Below are positions 29,207-40,321 of a DNA stretch of 64,000 nt, one piece after another (position 1 is the first letter of the stretch; every line of letters starts with the position of its first letter). Position numbers and translations under genes: made by a program. Origin of the DNA: Azotobacter beijerinckii. GTDB lineage: Bacteria; Pseudomonadota; Gammaproteobacteria; Pseudomonadales; Pseudomonadaceae. The stretch spans positions 160,509-224,508 of the forward strand of contig NZ_FOFJ01000001.1 in assembly GCF_900110885.1 (NCBI RefSeq), written 5' to 3'. A model generated the notes under the pieces. It was not told where the DNA came from. It was given only the letters and a program-made list of their open reading frames with translations, and did not search any database.

Positions 29207-30364
29207 TCAGCTGTTGCCGGCCTCCTCCGGCTCTTCCAGAACCTCCAGGCTCAGCCCCTGCCAGGGTTTCTCCCCGTCCGCCTTGTCGGCGCCGGCCACC
29301 CCGCCGTCGCGGTGCAGCTTCAGCTGGAGACGCACGTTGTTCGCCGAGTCGGCGTTCTTCAGCGCCTCCTCCTCGCCGATGGCCCCCTCGTTGACCAGCT
29401 CGATCAGCGCCTGGTCGAAGGTCTGCATGCCGAGGTTGCGCGACTTCGCCATGATCTCCTTGATCTCGCTCAGTTCGCTGCGCTTGATCAGGTCGCGCAC
29501 CGTCGGCGTGCCGAGCAGCACCTCCACCGCGGCGCGGCGCTTGCCGTCCTGGGTCTTGACCAGGCGCTGGGAAACGAAGGCCTTGAGGTTGTTGCCCAGG
29601 TCGTTGAGCAGCTGCGGGCGGCGCTCCTCGGGGAAGAAGTTGATGATGCGGTCCAGCGCCTGGTTGGCGTTGTTGGCGTGCAGCGTGGAAATCGCCAGGT
29701 GGCCGGTGTCGGCGAAGGCCAGGGCATGCTCCATGGTCTCGCGGTCGCGGATCTCGCCGATCAGGATCACGTCCGGCGCCTGGCGCAGGGTGTTCTTCAG
29801 CGCGGCATGGAAGCTGCGGGTGTCCACCCCGACCTCGCGCTGGTTGATGATCGACTTCTTGTGCCGGTGCACGTACTCCACCGGATCCTCGATGGTGATG
29901 ATGTGCCCGCCGCTGTTGCGGTTGCGGTAGTCGATCAGGGCCGCCAGGGAGGTCGACTTGCCCGAGCCGGTACCGCCGACGAACAGCACCAGGCCGCGCT
30001 TCTCCATCACCACGTCGAGGAGGATCTTCGGCAGCTTGAGGTCCTCGAAACGCGGGATGTCGAGCTTGATGTTGCGCGCGACGATGGACACCTCGTTGCG
30101 CTGCTTGAAGATGTTGATGCGGAAGCGGCCGATGTTCGGCAGGGAGATCGCCAGGTTCATTTCCAGCTCGCGCTCGAATTCGACGCGCTGCTCGGTGTCC
30201 ATCAACCCTTCGGCGATCTTCGCCACGGCGCCCGACTGCAGAGGCTCCTGGCCGAGCGCCTTGAGCACGCCGTTGAATTTCGCGCAGGGCGGCGCGCCGG
30301 TGGACAGGTAAAGGTCCGAACCGTCCTGGGTAGCCAGGACTCTGAGCATCGATTGAATATCCAT
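29207..30364 (-). CDS. Type IV pilus retraction ATPase, PilU-like
   Basis: 385-residue GspE/PilT-family ATPase. Walker A GGTGSGKST lies at 130-138, the Asp box IITIEDPVEYVH near 158, Walker B-type ILIGEIRDRETME near 204 and the His box TGHLAISTLHANN near 225. The extended C-terminal tail and overall length suit PilU better than PilT. In P. aeruginosa pilU follows pilT. Here it stands alone, divergent from ppiC, with no pilT in the window. The ATG at 30364 (MDIQSMLRVL) is preferred to 30379. Confidence 0.85.
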   Translation of the reverse strand: MDIQSMLRVLATQDGSDLYLSTGAPPCAKFNGVLKALGQEPLQSGAVAKIAEGLMDTEQRVEFERELEMNLAISLPNIGRFRINIFKQRNEVSIVARNIKLDIPRFEDLKLPKILLDVVMEKRGLVLFVGGTGSGKSTSLAALIDYRNRNSGGHIITIEDPVEYVHRHKKSIINQREVGVDTRSFHAALKNTLRQAPDVILIGEIRDRETMEHALAFADTGHLAISTLHANNANQALDRIINFFPEERRPQLLNDLGNNLKAFVSQRLVKTQDGKRRAAVEVLLGTPTVRDLIKRSELSEIKEIMAKSRNLGMQTFDQALIELVNEGAIGEEEALKNADSANNVRLQLKLHRDGGVAGADKADGEKPWQGLSLEVLEEPEEAGNS

Positions 30365-30485
30365 GGAATAGGTCCGCAAGGCGTATGTCGTTCAAAATCA
30401 ATCGGTTGTCAAACCGGCCCGCGGCACTCTAGCCACCCCTTCCGATCTGGCACAATGCGCAGACTTCCAAGTTGAGGACTCCTTC

Positions 30486-30764
30486 ATGGCCAAAGCGATG
30501 GCACGTCACATTCTGCTCGGCAGCGAGGCCGAAGCGGCGCAGCTGAAGAAGCGTCTGGCCAATGGCGAGGACTTCGCCCAGCTCGCCCGCCGCCACTCGA
30601 CCTGCCCCTCGGGCAAGCGCGGCGGCGACCTCGGCGAGGTCCGTCCGGGGCAGATGGTGCGGGCGATCGACCAGGTGATTTTCAAGAAGGCCCTGCGCGA
30701 GATCCATGGCCCGGTGAAGTCGCAGTTCGGCTATCACCTGGTGCAGGTGTTCTACCGCGACTGA
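30486..30764 (+). CDS. ppiC: Peptidyl-prolyl cis-trans isomerase PpiC (parvulin)
   Basis: 92-residue single-domain parvulin. The conserved blocks ARHILLGSEAEA, FAQLARRHSTCPSGKRGGDLG and VKSQFGYHLVQV are all present. No signal peptide, so it is cytoplasmic. It catalyses prolyl isomerisation during folding. It starts just after AGGACTCCTTC, is monocistronic and is divergent from the pilU-like gene. Confidence 0.93.
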   Translation: MAKAMARHILLGSEAEAAQLKKRLANGEDFAQLARRHSTCPSGKRGGDLGEVRPGQMVRAIDQVIFKKALREIHGPVKSQFGYHLVQVFYRD

Positions 30765-30956
30765 ACGGCCAGCGAACGCGCATGCCCGAACCGCGCGATC
30801 AGCGAACGTCTTTTCCGGCCGGTACGCCCCGACGGCTTCCCGTGCCAGCCGCCGGGAACGCATCATCCCCGGAACCGATCAATGGTTGCTTCCTGGCAAA
30901 AACAGTTGTCTGATGACATATCTCATTCAAGCAACCCAGCCATCCGGAAAATCGCC

Positions 30957-32186
30957 ATGTCCAGCGCGCCGCCCACAGAGCCCGTCCAGGGCACCACCCT
31001 GCAGATCCTCTCCATCGTCTGCTTCTCCTTCATCGGCTTCATGAGCGTCGGCATCCCCATGGCGGTTCTGCCGGGGCTGATCCATCACGACCTGGGCTTC
31101 AGCACCCTGGTCGCCGGCCTGGTGATCGGCCTGCAGTATCTGGTCACCCTGCTGGTGCGCCCGTTCTCCTGCCGGGTGATCGACAGCGCGGGACCGAAAC
31201 AGGCGCTGATCTACGGCCTGACCGGCTGCGCCCTGGGCGGCCTGCTGATGCTGCTGGCCACCCTCTGGCTGGCCCTGCCGCTCTTCAGCCTGCTCGTCCT
31301 GGTGCTCAGCCGCCTGGTGCTCGGCATGGCCCACAGCGTACTCGGCGCCTCCGCAATCGCCTGGGGCATCGGCCAGGTCGGCAGCGCAGGCACCGCCCGG
31401 GTGATTTCCTGGAACGGCATCGCCAGCTACGGCGCGATCGGCCTGGGTGCACCGCTCGGGGTGTGGCTGGCGGGCCGTTTCGGCCTGCCCTGGATGGGCG
31501 CCAGCGTGCTGCTGATCGCCCTGTGCGGGCTCGCCCTGGCCTGGCGCAAGACGGGCGTGCCGGTGGTCGCCGGCGATCGGCTGAGCTTCATGAGCGTACT
31601 CGGGCGAGTCGGCCCCTACGGCCTGGCGATGGCCCTGGGCACCCTCGGCTACGGCACCATCGCCGCCTTCATCACCCTCTACTACGACAGCCGCGGCTGG
31701 GCCTGGGCGGAGTACGCGATGACGGCCTTCGGCTTCAGCTTCATCGCCGCCCGCCTGCTGTTCGCCCAGGCGATCGACCGCCTGGGCGGCTACCGGGTGG
31801 GGATCGCCTGCCTGCTGGTCGAAGGCGGCGGCCTACTGCTGCTCTGGGCGGCGCCCGGCCCGCTGCTGGCCATGCTCGGCGCGGGGCTGAGCGGCTTCGG
31901 GTTCTCGCTGGTGTTCCCGGCCCTCGGCGTGGAGGCGGTGAAGAGCACGCCGGCGTCCAACCGCGGGGCGGCGATCGGCGCCTATTCGCTGTTCCTCGAC
32001 CTGGCGCTGGGCGTCGCCGGCCCGCTGATCGGCCTGCTGATCGGCAGCCAGGGTTTTCGCTCGATCTTTCTGGTCTGCGCGCTGGCCGCCTTCTGCGGCC
32101 TCGGCCTGACCCTGGCCCTGCAGCAGCGCAGCGCCCGCCAGCCGGCCGGGAGCGCGGCGGAGCTGGCACCGGTCGAGGCGGATTAG
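30957..32186 (+). CDS. MFS transporter, YhhS/YfcJ-like
   Basis: 409 residues with about twelve hydrophobic segments and the MFS signature between TM2 and TM3 ([24 protein letters not shown]). The family is arabinose-efflux-like (YhhS/YfcJ type), and the substrate is unknown. The ATG at 30957 gives a short cytoplasmic N-terminus before TM1. The frame is open back to 30882, but the ribosome-binding site before either start is weak. Its 3' end converges with the response regulator gene 30 bases away. Confidence 0.85.
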   Translation: MSSAPPTEPVQGTTLQILSIVCFSFIGFMSVGIPMAVLPGLIHHDLGFSTLVAGLVIGLQYLVTLLVRPFSCRVIDSAGPKQALIYGLTGCALGGLLMLLATLWLALPLFSLLVLVLSRLVLGMAHSVLGASAIAWGIGQVGSAGTARVISWNGIASYGAIGLGAPLGVWLAGRFGLPWMGASVLLIALCGLALAWRKTGVPVVAGDRLSFMSVLGRVGPYGLAMALGTLGYGTIAAFITLYYDSRGWAWAEYAMTAFGFSFIAARLLFAQAIDRLGGYRVGIACLLVEGGGLLLLWAAPGPLLAMLGAGLSGFGFSLVFPALGVEAVKSTPASNRGAAIGAYSLFLDLALGVAGPLIGLLIGSQGFRSIFLVCALAAFCGLGLTLALQQRSARQPAGSAAELAPVEAD

Positions 32187-32215
32187 CGCCGGGGCCCGTC
32201 CCTCGCCGGGCGAGC

Positions 32216-33634
<1,419 letters not shown>

Positions 33635-33636
33635 CG

Positions 33637-35031
33637 CTAATCTCCTTCTGCAATCCTGAAGACCAGACACACGTCGGTCCCTTCCCGTTCACGGCTATCC
33701 AGCCGGATGGAGCCGCCGAAACGCTCCATGATCCGCTTCACCAGCACCAGCCCGACCCCGAGCCCGCCGCGCTTGGTGGTATAGAAGGCCTTGAAGGCCA
33801 TCGCCATCTGTTCCCGCGTCATGCCGTTGCCGCTGTCGCCGACGGTCAGGCGCAGGCGCCGCTCCCGGACATCGACCGCGATCCGGATGCGCAGCGTGCC
33901 GCCCCGGGGCATGGCCTCGATGGCATTGGAAATCACGCTGTTGAGCACCTGGGCGAACAGCACCCGATGGCTGATCACCGCCGGCGCCGGCTGTGCCGGC
34001 CAGTCGACCCGGATGCCGGCAGCGCGGATCTGCTGGTCGAAGGCGTGCAGCACGTCGTCCACCGCCGCCACCGGGTCCACCGCCTCCCGGTCGCCACAGA
34101 GCGGGCGGGAGGAAATCAGCAGTTCGCTGACGCACTTCGACAGGCGGTCGACCTGGCCGATGATGTCCTCGATGTTCTTGCGGATCGGCGGCGCATCCAC
34201 ATCCAGCGCCAGCTCCGCGCTGGAGCGAATGGCCGCGAGGGGATTGCGCAGGCTGTGCGCCACCGCCGTGGACATCTCCCCGAGGGCGACCGCCGTTTCG
34301 TTGGCGATCAGCTGCTTCTGCTGGGCGGCGAGCAGCCCCGAGAGCCGCCAGACCATCCAGAACAACCCGAGGTAGATCAGCACGCCGCCGAGCACCGCGG
34401 CCAGCCAGCACAGCAGGTAGCTGCGCTGGATACGGGCGATCAGGTCCACCGGCTCCTTGTAGATCTCCACCATCGTCGCCACCCTGCCCGCGCCGTCGCC
34501 GAGCGGAATGTAGTGCCCGACATAGAGTTCCCCTGGCGGGCTGAAGACGTTTTCCCCGAGGTGCTCGCCGGTCGTGGCGGCGACCGCGTCTCCGCTGCCG
34601 AAGGCTTCCTCGAGGTCCGCGTTATCGACCCTCCTGCCGATCAGCCGCGGGTTGGTCGACCAGAAGATGACCCGGTCGGCACCATACAGGTTGACCAGCA
34701 GTACCTCGGGGAGATGGGTGATGTGGTCGAGGAACTCGCTGCGGACCTTGGCGATCGTTCTGCGCAGCAGTTCGGAGCCGGAGAGTTCCCGTCCCGGCTC
34801 GAGCAGCATGCCCATGGTCATGTCCAGACTCATGTCGGCATGACGGCGCTCCATTTCAGCGATCGAGCGGACCGCCTGAACGGTCAGCAGGCCCTCGCGG
34901 CGGACGCTCTCGATCAACAGAAAACGGGTTGAAACGATAGCCAGCGAGACGACAACCGCCGTGATGACGACGAAGCTGACCAAGGAGAAATACCTGATCA
35001 GATGGAACCGCTTCGGGGTTTCCGCGCCCAA
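33637..35031 (-). CDS. Sensor histidine kinase
   Basis: 464 residues. TM1 (about 12-36) and TM2 (about 204-228) enclose a periplasmic sensor domain of about 165 residues. The sensor has a dCache/double-domain-like length and contains FWSTNPRLIGRRVDN and GELYVGHYIPLGDG. A short linker is followed by a HisKA box with His259 (AVAHSLRNPLAAIRS) and a HATPase domain (NAIEAMPRGG, GDSGNGM, GGLGVGL). It phosphorylates the adjacent NtrC-type regulator. The signal is unknown. Upstream at 35110-35128 there are ATAGC-N5-GCTAT and possible -10 elements that may form its promoter or operator. Confidence 0.9.
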   Translation of the reverse strand: MGAETPKRFHLIRYFSLVSFVVITAVVVSLAIVSTRFLLIESVRREGLLTVQAVRSIAEMERRHADMSLDMTMGMLLEPGRELSGSELLRRTIAKVRSEFLDHITHLPEVLLVNLYGADRVIFWSTNPRLIGRRVDNADLEEAFGSGDAVAATTGEHLGENVFSPPGELYVGHYIPLGDGAGRVATMVEIYKEPVDLIARIQRSYLLCWLAAVLGGVLIYLGLFWMVWRLSGLLAAQQKQLIANETAVALGEMSTAVAHSLRNPLAAIRSSAELALDVDAPPIRKNIEDIIGQVDRLSKCVSELLISSRPLCGDREAVDPVAAVDDVLHAFDQQIRAAGIRVDWPAQPAPAVISHRVLFAQVLNSVISNAIEAMPRGGTLRIRIAVDVRERRLRLTVGDSGNGMTREQMAMAFKAFYTTKRGGLGVGLVLVKRIMERFGGSIRLDSREREGTDVCLVFRIAEGD

Positions 35032-35202
35032 GGGTGTTCGCCTCCCTGCAAAGAAGGATGCCTCTGGACCCCGACTGGCTCATCCTGGTATTCGTTCTTG
35101 TGGGTGTTTTTATAGCCCATTGCTATAGGGTGGCTAAGCACGATTGGCGATCATGAAGGCCGGTATTCGATATAAGAGCTGCCAGCCTAGCGGCCCCAGA
35201 TG

Positions 35203-35234
35203 CCGGATGAAGCGGGCCGGCCCGCTTCATCCGG
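35203..35234. repeat. 32-bp perfect palindrome
   Basis: Arms CCGGATGAAGCGGGCC and GGCCCGCTTCATCCGG meet with no spacer. It lies in the 281-base gap between the sixA 3' end and the kinase start. There is no T-run on either side, so it may be a sixA terminator without one, or a protein-binding site. Nothing else in 35032-35312 is supported except the possible kinase promoter. Confidence 0.6.
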
Positions 35235-35312
35235 CCGGCGGGACGAGCACGGGGAAACGGCCCCGGCCACGAAGTCGTCGCGGGCAGCCGTGGCGGGTTG
35301 CGATCTTCGGCC

Positions 35313-35780
35313 CTACGGCCGATGCCCCGGGTGATGGAGGGCGCGCAGGTACATCGCACCGGCCAGCGGCAGTTCGCCATCCAGCTCGGCCAGGCTGGCA
35401 GTCTGCATCGGCAGCGGGTCCTGCAGGTGGCCGTGGATCAGCAAGCCGGCCAGCGCACCGAGGAAGGGCTGGTGGCTGGCCAGCAGGAGTTCTTCCTCGC
35501 CGCGTTCGGCCAGCCGGTCGAGGGCCTGGCGCGGATCGCTGTCCGGCGTCAGCCAGTCCACCACCACCAGCTTCGGCGCGCCGTCGAGAAAGGCCGCCAG
35601 CAGCTCGGCGGTCTGCCGGGCGCGCACATAGGGACTGCAGAGGATCGTCGGCAACGGGCGCCCGGCCAGGTGCGCAGCCGCCTGGCGGACCTCCTTGCGG
35701 CCGTGCCGGGTCAGCTCGCGCTCGGCATCGGTACGGGCATGGGACTCGGCCTCGCCGTGTCGCAGCAGCCAGAGTTTCAT
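35313..35780 (-). CDS. sixA: Phosphohistidine phosphatase SixA
   Basis: 155-residue histidine-phosphatase superfamily protein. The catalytic RHG motif (LWLLRHGEAESHARTD) is at residues 3-18 and the second-half LASHQPFLG supplies the other active-site His. SixA dephosphorylates phosphohistidine, for example on HPt domains or PTS-Ntr proteins. The ATG at 35780 is preceded by GAGATCCCG and gives the family N-terminus. It starts 31 bases after the gpsA stop on the same strand, so the two are probably co-transcribed. Confidence 0.92.
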   Translation of the reverse strand: MKLWLLRHGEAESHARTDAERELTRHGRKEVRQAAAHLAGRPLPTILCSPYVRARQTAELLAAFLDGAPKLVVVDWLTPDSDPRQALDRLAERGEEELLLASHQPFLGALAGLLIHGHLQDPLPMQTASLAELDGELPLAGAMYLRALHHPGHRP

Positions 35781-35811
35781 CGGGATCTCCTCGCCGGCCG
35801 GGGTGGATGGA

Positions 35812-36834
35812 TCAGAAGCCGCTGGTGGAAATGAAGTCCACATCGGTCTTCGGCTCGCCGGTCATCAGCGCCTCGATGACCTGGGCCAGGGTGCGCCCCT
35901 CGAAGAGGATCGCGTGCAGGCCGGCGACCAGCGGCATGTAGACGCCCAGTTCCTCGGCCTTGGCCTTGAGCACCCGCAGGGTGTTGACCCCTTCGGCCAC
36001 CTCGCCGAGGCGCGCCACCGCCTCCTCCAGGCTGAGGCCCTGGCCGAGCGCATAGCCAACCTGATAGTTACGACTCTTCGGCGAGGTGCAGGTGACGATC
36101 AGGTCGCCGACCCCGGCCAGACCGAGGAAGGTCATCGGGTTGGCGCCGAGCCGCACGGCAAAGCGGGTCATCTCGGCGAGGGCGCGGGTGATCAGCATGC
36201 TCTTGGTGTTCTCGCCCATCCCCAGCGAGGCGGCCATGCCGGCCATGATCGCATAGACGTTTTTCAGCGCCCCGCCCAGCTCGGCGCCGAAGCGGTCGGC
36301 GCTGGCGTAGACGCGGAAGGTGCGCCCGTGCAACACGGCCTGCACCGCCCGGCACAGCGCTTCGTCCTCGCTGGCGACGACCGTGGCGGTCAGCGCATGC
36401 TCGGCGATCTCCCGTGCCAGGTTGGGCCCGGAGAGCACGCCGATGCGTGCCGCAGGAGCGATCTCCTCGATGATCTGGCTCATCAGCTTGAAGCTCTGCG
36501 CCTCGATCCCCTTGGTGGTGCTGACCAACATCTTCCCGGCCAGCAGCCCGGACACCGGCTGCAGCGCCTGGCGTAGGGCGCTGGAAGGCAGCACGACGAA
36601 GATCAGCTCGCAGGCCGAGACCGTCGCGGCGAGGTCGGTGACCGGCTCGACGCCGGGAAGCACCTTGATGCCCTTCAGGTAACGCGGGTTCTCCCGCTGC
36701 GTGCGGATCGCCTCGGCCTGCACGGGATCGCGCATCCACAGCCACACGGTCTGGCCGCTCTCCGCCAGCAGATTGGCAAGCGCCGTGCCGAAGCTGCCGC
36801 CGCCGAGCACCGCGATGGGTTGTCTTGCAGTCAT
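35812..36834 (-). CDS. gpsA: Glycerol-3-phosphate dehydrogenase [NAD(P)+]
   Basis: 340 residues. Reduces dihydroxyacetone phosphate to sn-glycerol 3-phosphate, the backbone for phospholipid synthesis. The Rossmann [10 protein letters not shown] lies near residue 10, and the catalytic block with [14 protein letters not shown] near 195 is conserved. The ATG at 36834 gives the family start [14 protein letters not shown]. It is divergent from fabA, another membrane-lipid gene. Confidence 0.95.
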   Translation of the reverse strand: MTARQPIAVLGGGSFGTALANLLAESGQTVWLWMRDPVQAEAIRTQRENPRYLKGIKVLPGVEPVTDLAATVSACELIFVVLPSSALRQALQPVSGLLAGKMLVSTTKGIEAQSFKLMSQIIEEIAPAARIGVLSGPNLAREIAEHALTATVVASEDEALCRAVQAVLHGRTFRVYASADRFGAELGGALKNVYAIMAGMAASLGMGENTKSMLITRALAEMTRFAVRLGANPMTFLGLAGVGDLIVTCTSPKSRNYQVGYALGQGLSLEEAVARLGEVAEGVNTLRVLKAKAEELGVYMPLVAGLHAILFEGRTLAQVIEALMTGEPKTDVDFISTSGF

Positions 36835-37190
36835 CTCGTTCCTCCAGTACGGCAATGGGACCGCATTATTACGGAGCGAGACCGTCGAGACCAGTCATCG
36901 GTTGGCCCTTGCACGGTCACGAACACTGTCGTAAAGCCGTTCCATGGCCGGTTGGCGACCCTTCCCCCCACCGACAAGTGATAAACTATGCAATTGCGGC
37001 TGACCTTCGTCATTCCGACCCCATGCATTTGGCTGCCGCCAGCAACGCCACGGCAGGGATGACAGCGCTCGGCCCTGTGACTTTCAACATCAGGCAACAG
37101 TCTATGACTAGGCTGCCGAATCATACCCCCGTTGCCTGCGGCCACCAGACGTTCAGTCCGTCTCCACGAACGGACCATTGAGGAATTTGC
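36835..37190. promoter_or_regulatory. Divergent gpsA/fabA intergenic region
   Basis: About 355 bases without a gene. Toward fabA there is a possible -10 (TAAACTATG around 36984-36992) in an AT-richer patch, without a clear -35. The region before fabA ends with GAGGAATTTGC, a good ribosome-binding site. No operator could be identified with confidence. Confidence 0.4.
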
Positions 37191-37706
37191 ATGACCAAAC
37201 AAAACGCCTATACCCGGGAAGACCTGCTGCGCTGCGCTCGCGGCGAGCTGTTCGGTCCGGGTAATGCGCAACTGCCCGCCCCCAATATGTTGATGGTCGA
37301 TCGCATCACGCATATCAGCGACACCGGCGGCAAGTACGGCAAGGGCGAAATGGTCGCCGAACTGGACATCAATCCCGACCTGTGGTTCTTCGCCTGCCAC
37401 TTCGAAGGGGATCCGGTCATGCCCGGCTGCCTCGGCCTCGACGCCATGTGGCAGCTGGTCGGCTTCTACCTGGGCTGGCAAGGCTATCCGGGACGCGGCC
37501 GGGCCCTCGGCTCGGGCGAGGTCAAATTCTTCGGCCAGGTGCTGCCGACGGCGAAGAAACTCACCTACAACATCCACATCAAGCGCACCATCAACCGTTC
37601 GCTGATCCTCGGCATCGCCGACGGCATCGTCAGCGTCGATGGCCGCGAGATCTACAGCGCCGAAGGCTTGCGCGTCGGCCTGTTCACCTCTACCGACAGC
37701 TTCTGA
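37191..37706 (+). CDS. fabA: 3-hydroxydecanoyl-ACP dehydratase/isomerase FabA
   Basis: 171-residue hot-dog fold enzyme. It dehydrates beta-hydroxyacyl-ACP and isomerises the trans-2 to the cis-3 C10 intermediate, the branch point of anaerobic unsaturated fatty acid synthesis. The active-site His lies in [18 protein letters not shown] (His near residue 71, with Asp near 85). Strong GAGG ribosome-binding site. The fabB start follows 11 bases after the stop, so the standard fabAB operon is present. Confidence 0.97.
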   Translation: MTKQNAYTREDLLRCARGELFGPGNAQLPAPNMLMVDRITHISDTGGKYGKGEMVAELDINPDLWFFACHFEGDPVMPGCLGLDAMWQLVGFYLGWQGYPGRGRALGSGEVKFFGQVLPTAKKLTYNIHIKRTINRSLILGIADGIVSVDGREIYSAEGLRVGLFTSTDSF

Positions 37707-37717
37707 AGGACATCCAC

Positions 37718-38935
37718 ATGCGTCGCGTCGTGATCACTGGCCTCGGCATCGTATCCTGCCTGGGCAATGACAAGGACACCGTATCCGCCAACCTGCGTGC
37801 CGGCCGGCCAGGGATTCGCCACAACCCCTCTTATGCCGAAATGGGCCTGCGCAGCCAGGTGTCCGGTTCCGTCGACCTGGATCTGGAAGCGCTGATCGAC
37901 CGCAAGGTCTACCGCTTCATGGGTGACGCCGCCGCCTTCGCCTACCTGTCCATGGAGCAGGCGATCAAGGATGCCGGCCTGACCGCGGAAGAGATCTCCA
38001 ACCCGCGCATCGGCCTGATCGCCGGCTCCGGTGGCGCCTCCACCTTCAACCAGATGGAAGCCATGGACATCCTGCGCGAGAAGGGCGTCAAGCGCGTCGG
38101 CCCGTACCGCGTACCGCGCACCATGGGCAGCACCGTCTCCGCCTGCCTGGCCACCCCCTTTAAGATCAAGGGCGTGAACTACTCGATCTCCTCGGCCTGC
38201 GCCACCAGCGCCCACTGCATCGGCAACGCCATGGAGCAGATCCTGATGGGCAAGCAGGACATGGTCTTCGCCGGCGGCGGCGAAGAGGAGCACTGGAGCC
38301 AGAGCTTCCTGTTCGACGCCATGGGCGCCCTGTCCACCCAGTACAACGACACCCCGGAAAAGGCCTCCCGCGCCTACGACGCCAAGCGTGACGGCTTCGT
38401 CATCGCCGGCGGCGGCGGCATGGTGGTGGTCGAGGAACTGGAGCATGCCCTCAAGCGCGGCGCGAAGATCTACGCCGAGATCGTCGGCTACGGCGCCACC
38501 TCCGACGGCTACGACATGGTCGCTCCGAGCGGCGAAGGCGCGGTGCGCTGCATGCAGCAGGCGCTGAGCACGGTCGTCGACCCGGTCGACTACCTGAACA
38601 CCCACGGCACCTCCACCCCGGTCGGCGACGTAGCCGAAGCCAAGGCGGTGCGCATCGTGTTCGGCGACAAGGCCCCGCCGATCAGCTCGACCAAGAGCCT
38701 GTCCGGCCACTCCCTGGGCGCCGCCGGCGTGCAGGAAGCGATCTACACCCTGCTGATGATGGAAGGCAACTTCATCGCCGGCTCGGCGAACATCGAAGAG
38801 CTGGACCCGGAAGTGGCCGACCTGCCGATCGTCCAGAAGACTCGCGAGAACGTCACCCTGAACACCGTGATGAGCAACAGCTTCGGCTTCGGCGGCACCA
38901 ACGCCACCCTGGTGTTCAAGCGCTGGCAGGGCTGA
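37718..38935 (+). CDS. fabB: 3-oxoacyl-ACP synthase I FabB
   Basis: 405-residue condensing enzyme that elongates the cis-3-decenoyl-ACP made by FabA. The Cys-His-His catalytic triad is visible: [14 protein letters not shown] (Cys near 163), [11 protein letters not shown] (His near 298) and [14 protein letters not shown] (His near 333). The start follows a GAAGGA ribosome-binding site at the end of fabA. A strong terminator follows. Confidence 0.97.
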   Translation: MRRVVITGLGIVSCLGNDKDTVSANLRAGRPGIRHNPSYAEMGLRSQVSGSVDLDLEALIDRKVYRFMGDAAAFAYLSMEQAIKDAGLTAEEISNPRIGLIAGSGGASTFNQMEAMDILREKGVKRVGPYRVPRTMGSTVSACLATPFKIKGVNYSISSACATSAHCIGNAMEQILMGKQDMVFAGGGEEEHWSQSFLFDAMGALSTQYNDTPEKASRAYDAKRDGFVIAGGGGMVVVEELEHALKRGAKIYAEIVGYGATSDGYDMVAPSGEGAVRCMQQALSTVVDPVDYLNTHGTSTPVGDVAEAKAVRIVFGDKAPPISSTKSLSGHSLGAAGVQEAIYTLLMMEGNFIAGSANIEELDPEVADLPIVQKTRENVTLNTVMSNSFGFGGTNATLVFKRWQG

Positions 38936-38956
38936 GTCCGACCTCGGCCATTCGGC

Positions 38957-38985
38957 AAACGCCCCGCCTCGTCGGGGCGTTTTGC
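38957..38985 (+). terminator. Terminator of fabAB
   Basis: A 10-bp stem (AAACGCCCCG with CGGGGCGTTT, 6-base loop) followed by TTGCTTT. It is also placed to act on the minus strand for the pseudopilin operon that ends at 38996. Confidence 0.85.
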
Positions 38986-38995
38986 TTTCCGGCCC

Positions 38996-39460
38996 CTACT
39001 CCTGGCGAAAGAACGGCTCGGCGACGAACTGCCAGTCGGCATAACGGGTCATCCCCTCGAAAAACTCCCAGTCCGGCGGGAAGTTCGCGGTTTTCAGCGG
39101 CCGTCGTTCGGACAGGCTGTAGACCCCGGCGATGCGCCCGTCGACCGAGCGGACCAGTCCCCACTCGCCGCCGCCGGTGACCGGATCGGCATAGAGACGG
39201 CGCAGGTGCCGCTGGCGCTTGATCTGCCGGCGATCCTCGAGCAGCTCCTCGAGGCTCTGCGGATACTGGGCGATACCCGGCGAGTTGCGGTAATAGCTGC
39301 GCAGCGCCAGGGCGTACTGGTTGCCGATCCACAGCAGGTCGCGCTCCCGGTCGCGCTGGCTGGCGGTCGACCACAGCTGGCCGGCCGCGGCCAGCGCGCC
39401 GCCCATCAGCGCGACGAGAAACAGCACGCCCAGGTAGGTGAAGCCCCGTTGCCCGTCCAT
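38996..39460 (-). CDS. Type II secretion-like minor pseudopilin
   Basis: 154 residues. The prepilin cleavage region QRG|FTYLGVLFLVALMGGALAAA has Gly before Phe but Tyr-Leu instead of the usual Leu-Ile-Glu, so the Glu at +5 is absent, as in GspK-like minor pseudopilins. The globular part holds the pairs NQYALALRSYY and SLEELLEDRR, resembling the other two pseudopilins here. It overlaps no neighbour, starting 4 bases past the previous stop, and is the last gene of the operon before the fabAB terminator. The ATG at 39460 is chosen over 39480-proximal codons. Confidence 0.8.
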   Translation of the reverse strand: MDGQRGFTYLGVLFLVALMGGALAAAGQLWSTASQRDRERDLLWIGNQYALALRSYYRNSPGIAQYPQSLEELLEDRRQIKRQRHLRRLYADPVTGGGEWGLVRSVDGRIAGVYSLSERRPLKTANFPPDWEFFEGMTRYADWQFVAEPFFRQE

Positions 39461-39464
39461 CGCC

Positions 39465-39839
39465 TCACCATTCGGCATACAGGCTGCCGTCCTTGGCTCG
39501 CCCGTCCGCCCCGCTCTTCACGTCGGCGACACCGCCGGCAACGCCCTCGGGCGGCGGCAGCAACACCCACTGGTCGCTGCGCTCGACGATCGGGTCCACC
39601 GGCAAGTTGCGCAGGTAGCGCTGCTCCACCAGCGCCTCGAGGCTTTCCGGGTAGCGACCGGTGTCGCCGTAGTACTGGTCCAGGGCATCGCGCATCACCG
39701 TCAGACTCTGTTTGAGGGTGGTTTCCTTGGAGTACTCGAGACTGGAGAAATAACGCGGCACGGCGATGGTCAGCAGGCTGGCGATGATCGCCATGACCAC
39801 CAGCAGCTCGATCAAGGTGAATCCGCCCTGTCGCTTCAT
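39465..39839 (-). CDS. Type II secretion-like major pseudopilin (GspG-like)
   Basis: 124 residues. A canonical prepilin N-terminus, KRQGG|FTLIELLVVMAIIASLL, with Glu at +5, then an N-terminal helix and a GspG-like short globular domain (ALDQYYGDTGRYPESLEALV, NLPVDPI). It would form the pseudopilus fibre of a secretion machine. The ATG at 39839 overlaps the previous gene's TAA (TAATG), so translation is coupled. No prepilin peptidase is present in the window. Confidence 0.85.
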   Translation of the reverse strand: MKRQGGFTLIELLVVMAIIASLLTIAVPRYFSSLEYSKETTLKQSLTVMRDALDQYYGDTGRYPESLEALVEQRYLRNLPVDPIVERSDQWVLLPPPEGVAGGVADVKSGADGRAKDGSLYAEW

Positions 39840-40321
39840 TACCACTCCCGATACGGAATGCCGTTGAGCCCGCGGCTTTTGGACAGCGAATGGACGTCGA
39901 AGACGTCCTCGCCCTCCTGCGGGTTCTCCGCGGAACTGTCGTAGCTGCGCAGCCCCCAGCTCTCCGGCGCGCTCATGTCCGGCTCGGCGAAGGGGTCGCG
40001 GGGAATTCGCCGAAGGAAATAGAGCTTGCTCCCCGAGGGATTGCGCAGGTCGCGCACGCCCTCCACCAGCACCGCCAGCGAGGGCGGATAGCCGCTGCCG
40101 AGGGCGGACTTCTCGATGAAGCCGGCGTCGGTCGCCCGCTTGTAGGCATCGATCGCATCGCGGATACGGTACAGCGCCGTTTTCAGCTCCTGCTCCTTGC
40201 CGCGGCGGATCACCGTCTCGGTCAGCGGCGCGGCCATGCCGGCCAGCAGCCCGAGGATCGCCAGGGCGATCACCAGTTCGAGCAGCGAGAAACCGCGCCC
40301 CTGCCGCACGCCGCCGTTCAT
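39839..40321 (-). CDS. Type II secretion-like pseudopilin
   Basis: 160 residues. Prepilin-type N-terminus RQGRG|FSLLELVIALAILGLLAG with Glu at +5, then AIDAYKRATDAGF and IPRDPFAEPD. The layout resembles GspG/GspH-type pseudopilins. The start overlaps the secretin stop by 4 bases (ATGA). It forms part of a run of three pseudopilin genes after the secretin. Confidence 0.83.
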   Translation of the reverse strand: MNGGVRQGRGFSLLELVIALAILGLLAGMAAPLTETVIRRGKEQELKTALYRIRDAIDAYKRATDAGFIEKSALGSGYPPSLAVLVEGVRDLRNPSGSKLYFLRRIPRDPFAEPDMSAPESWGLRSYDSSAENPQEGEDVFDVHSLSKSRGLNGIPYREW

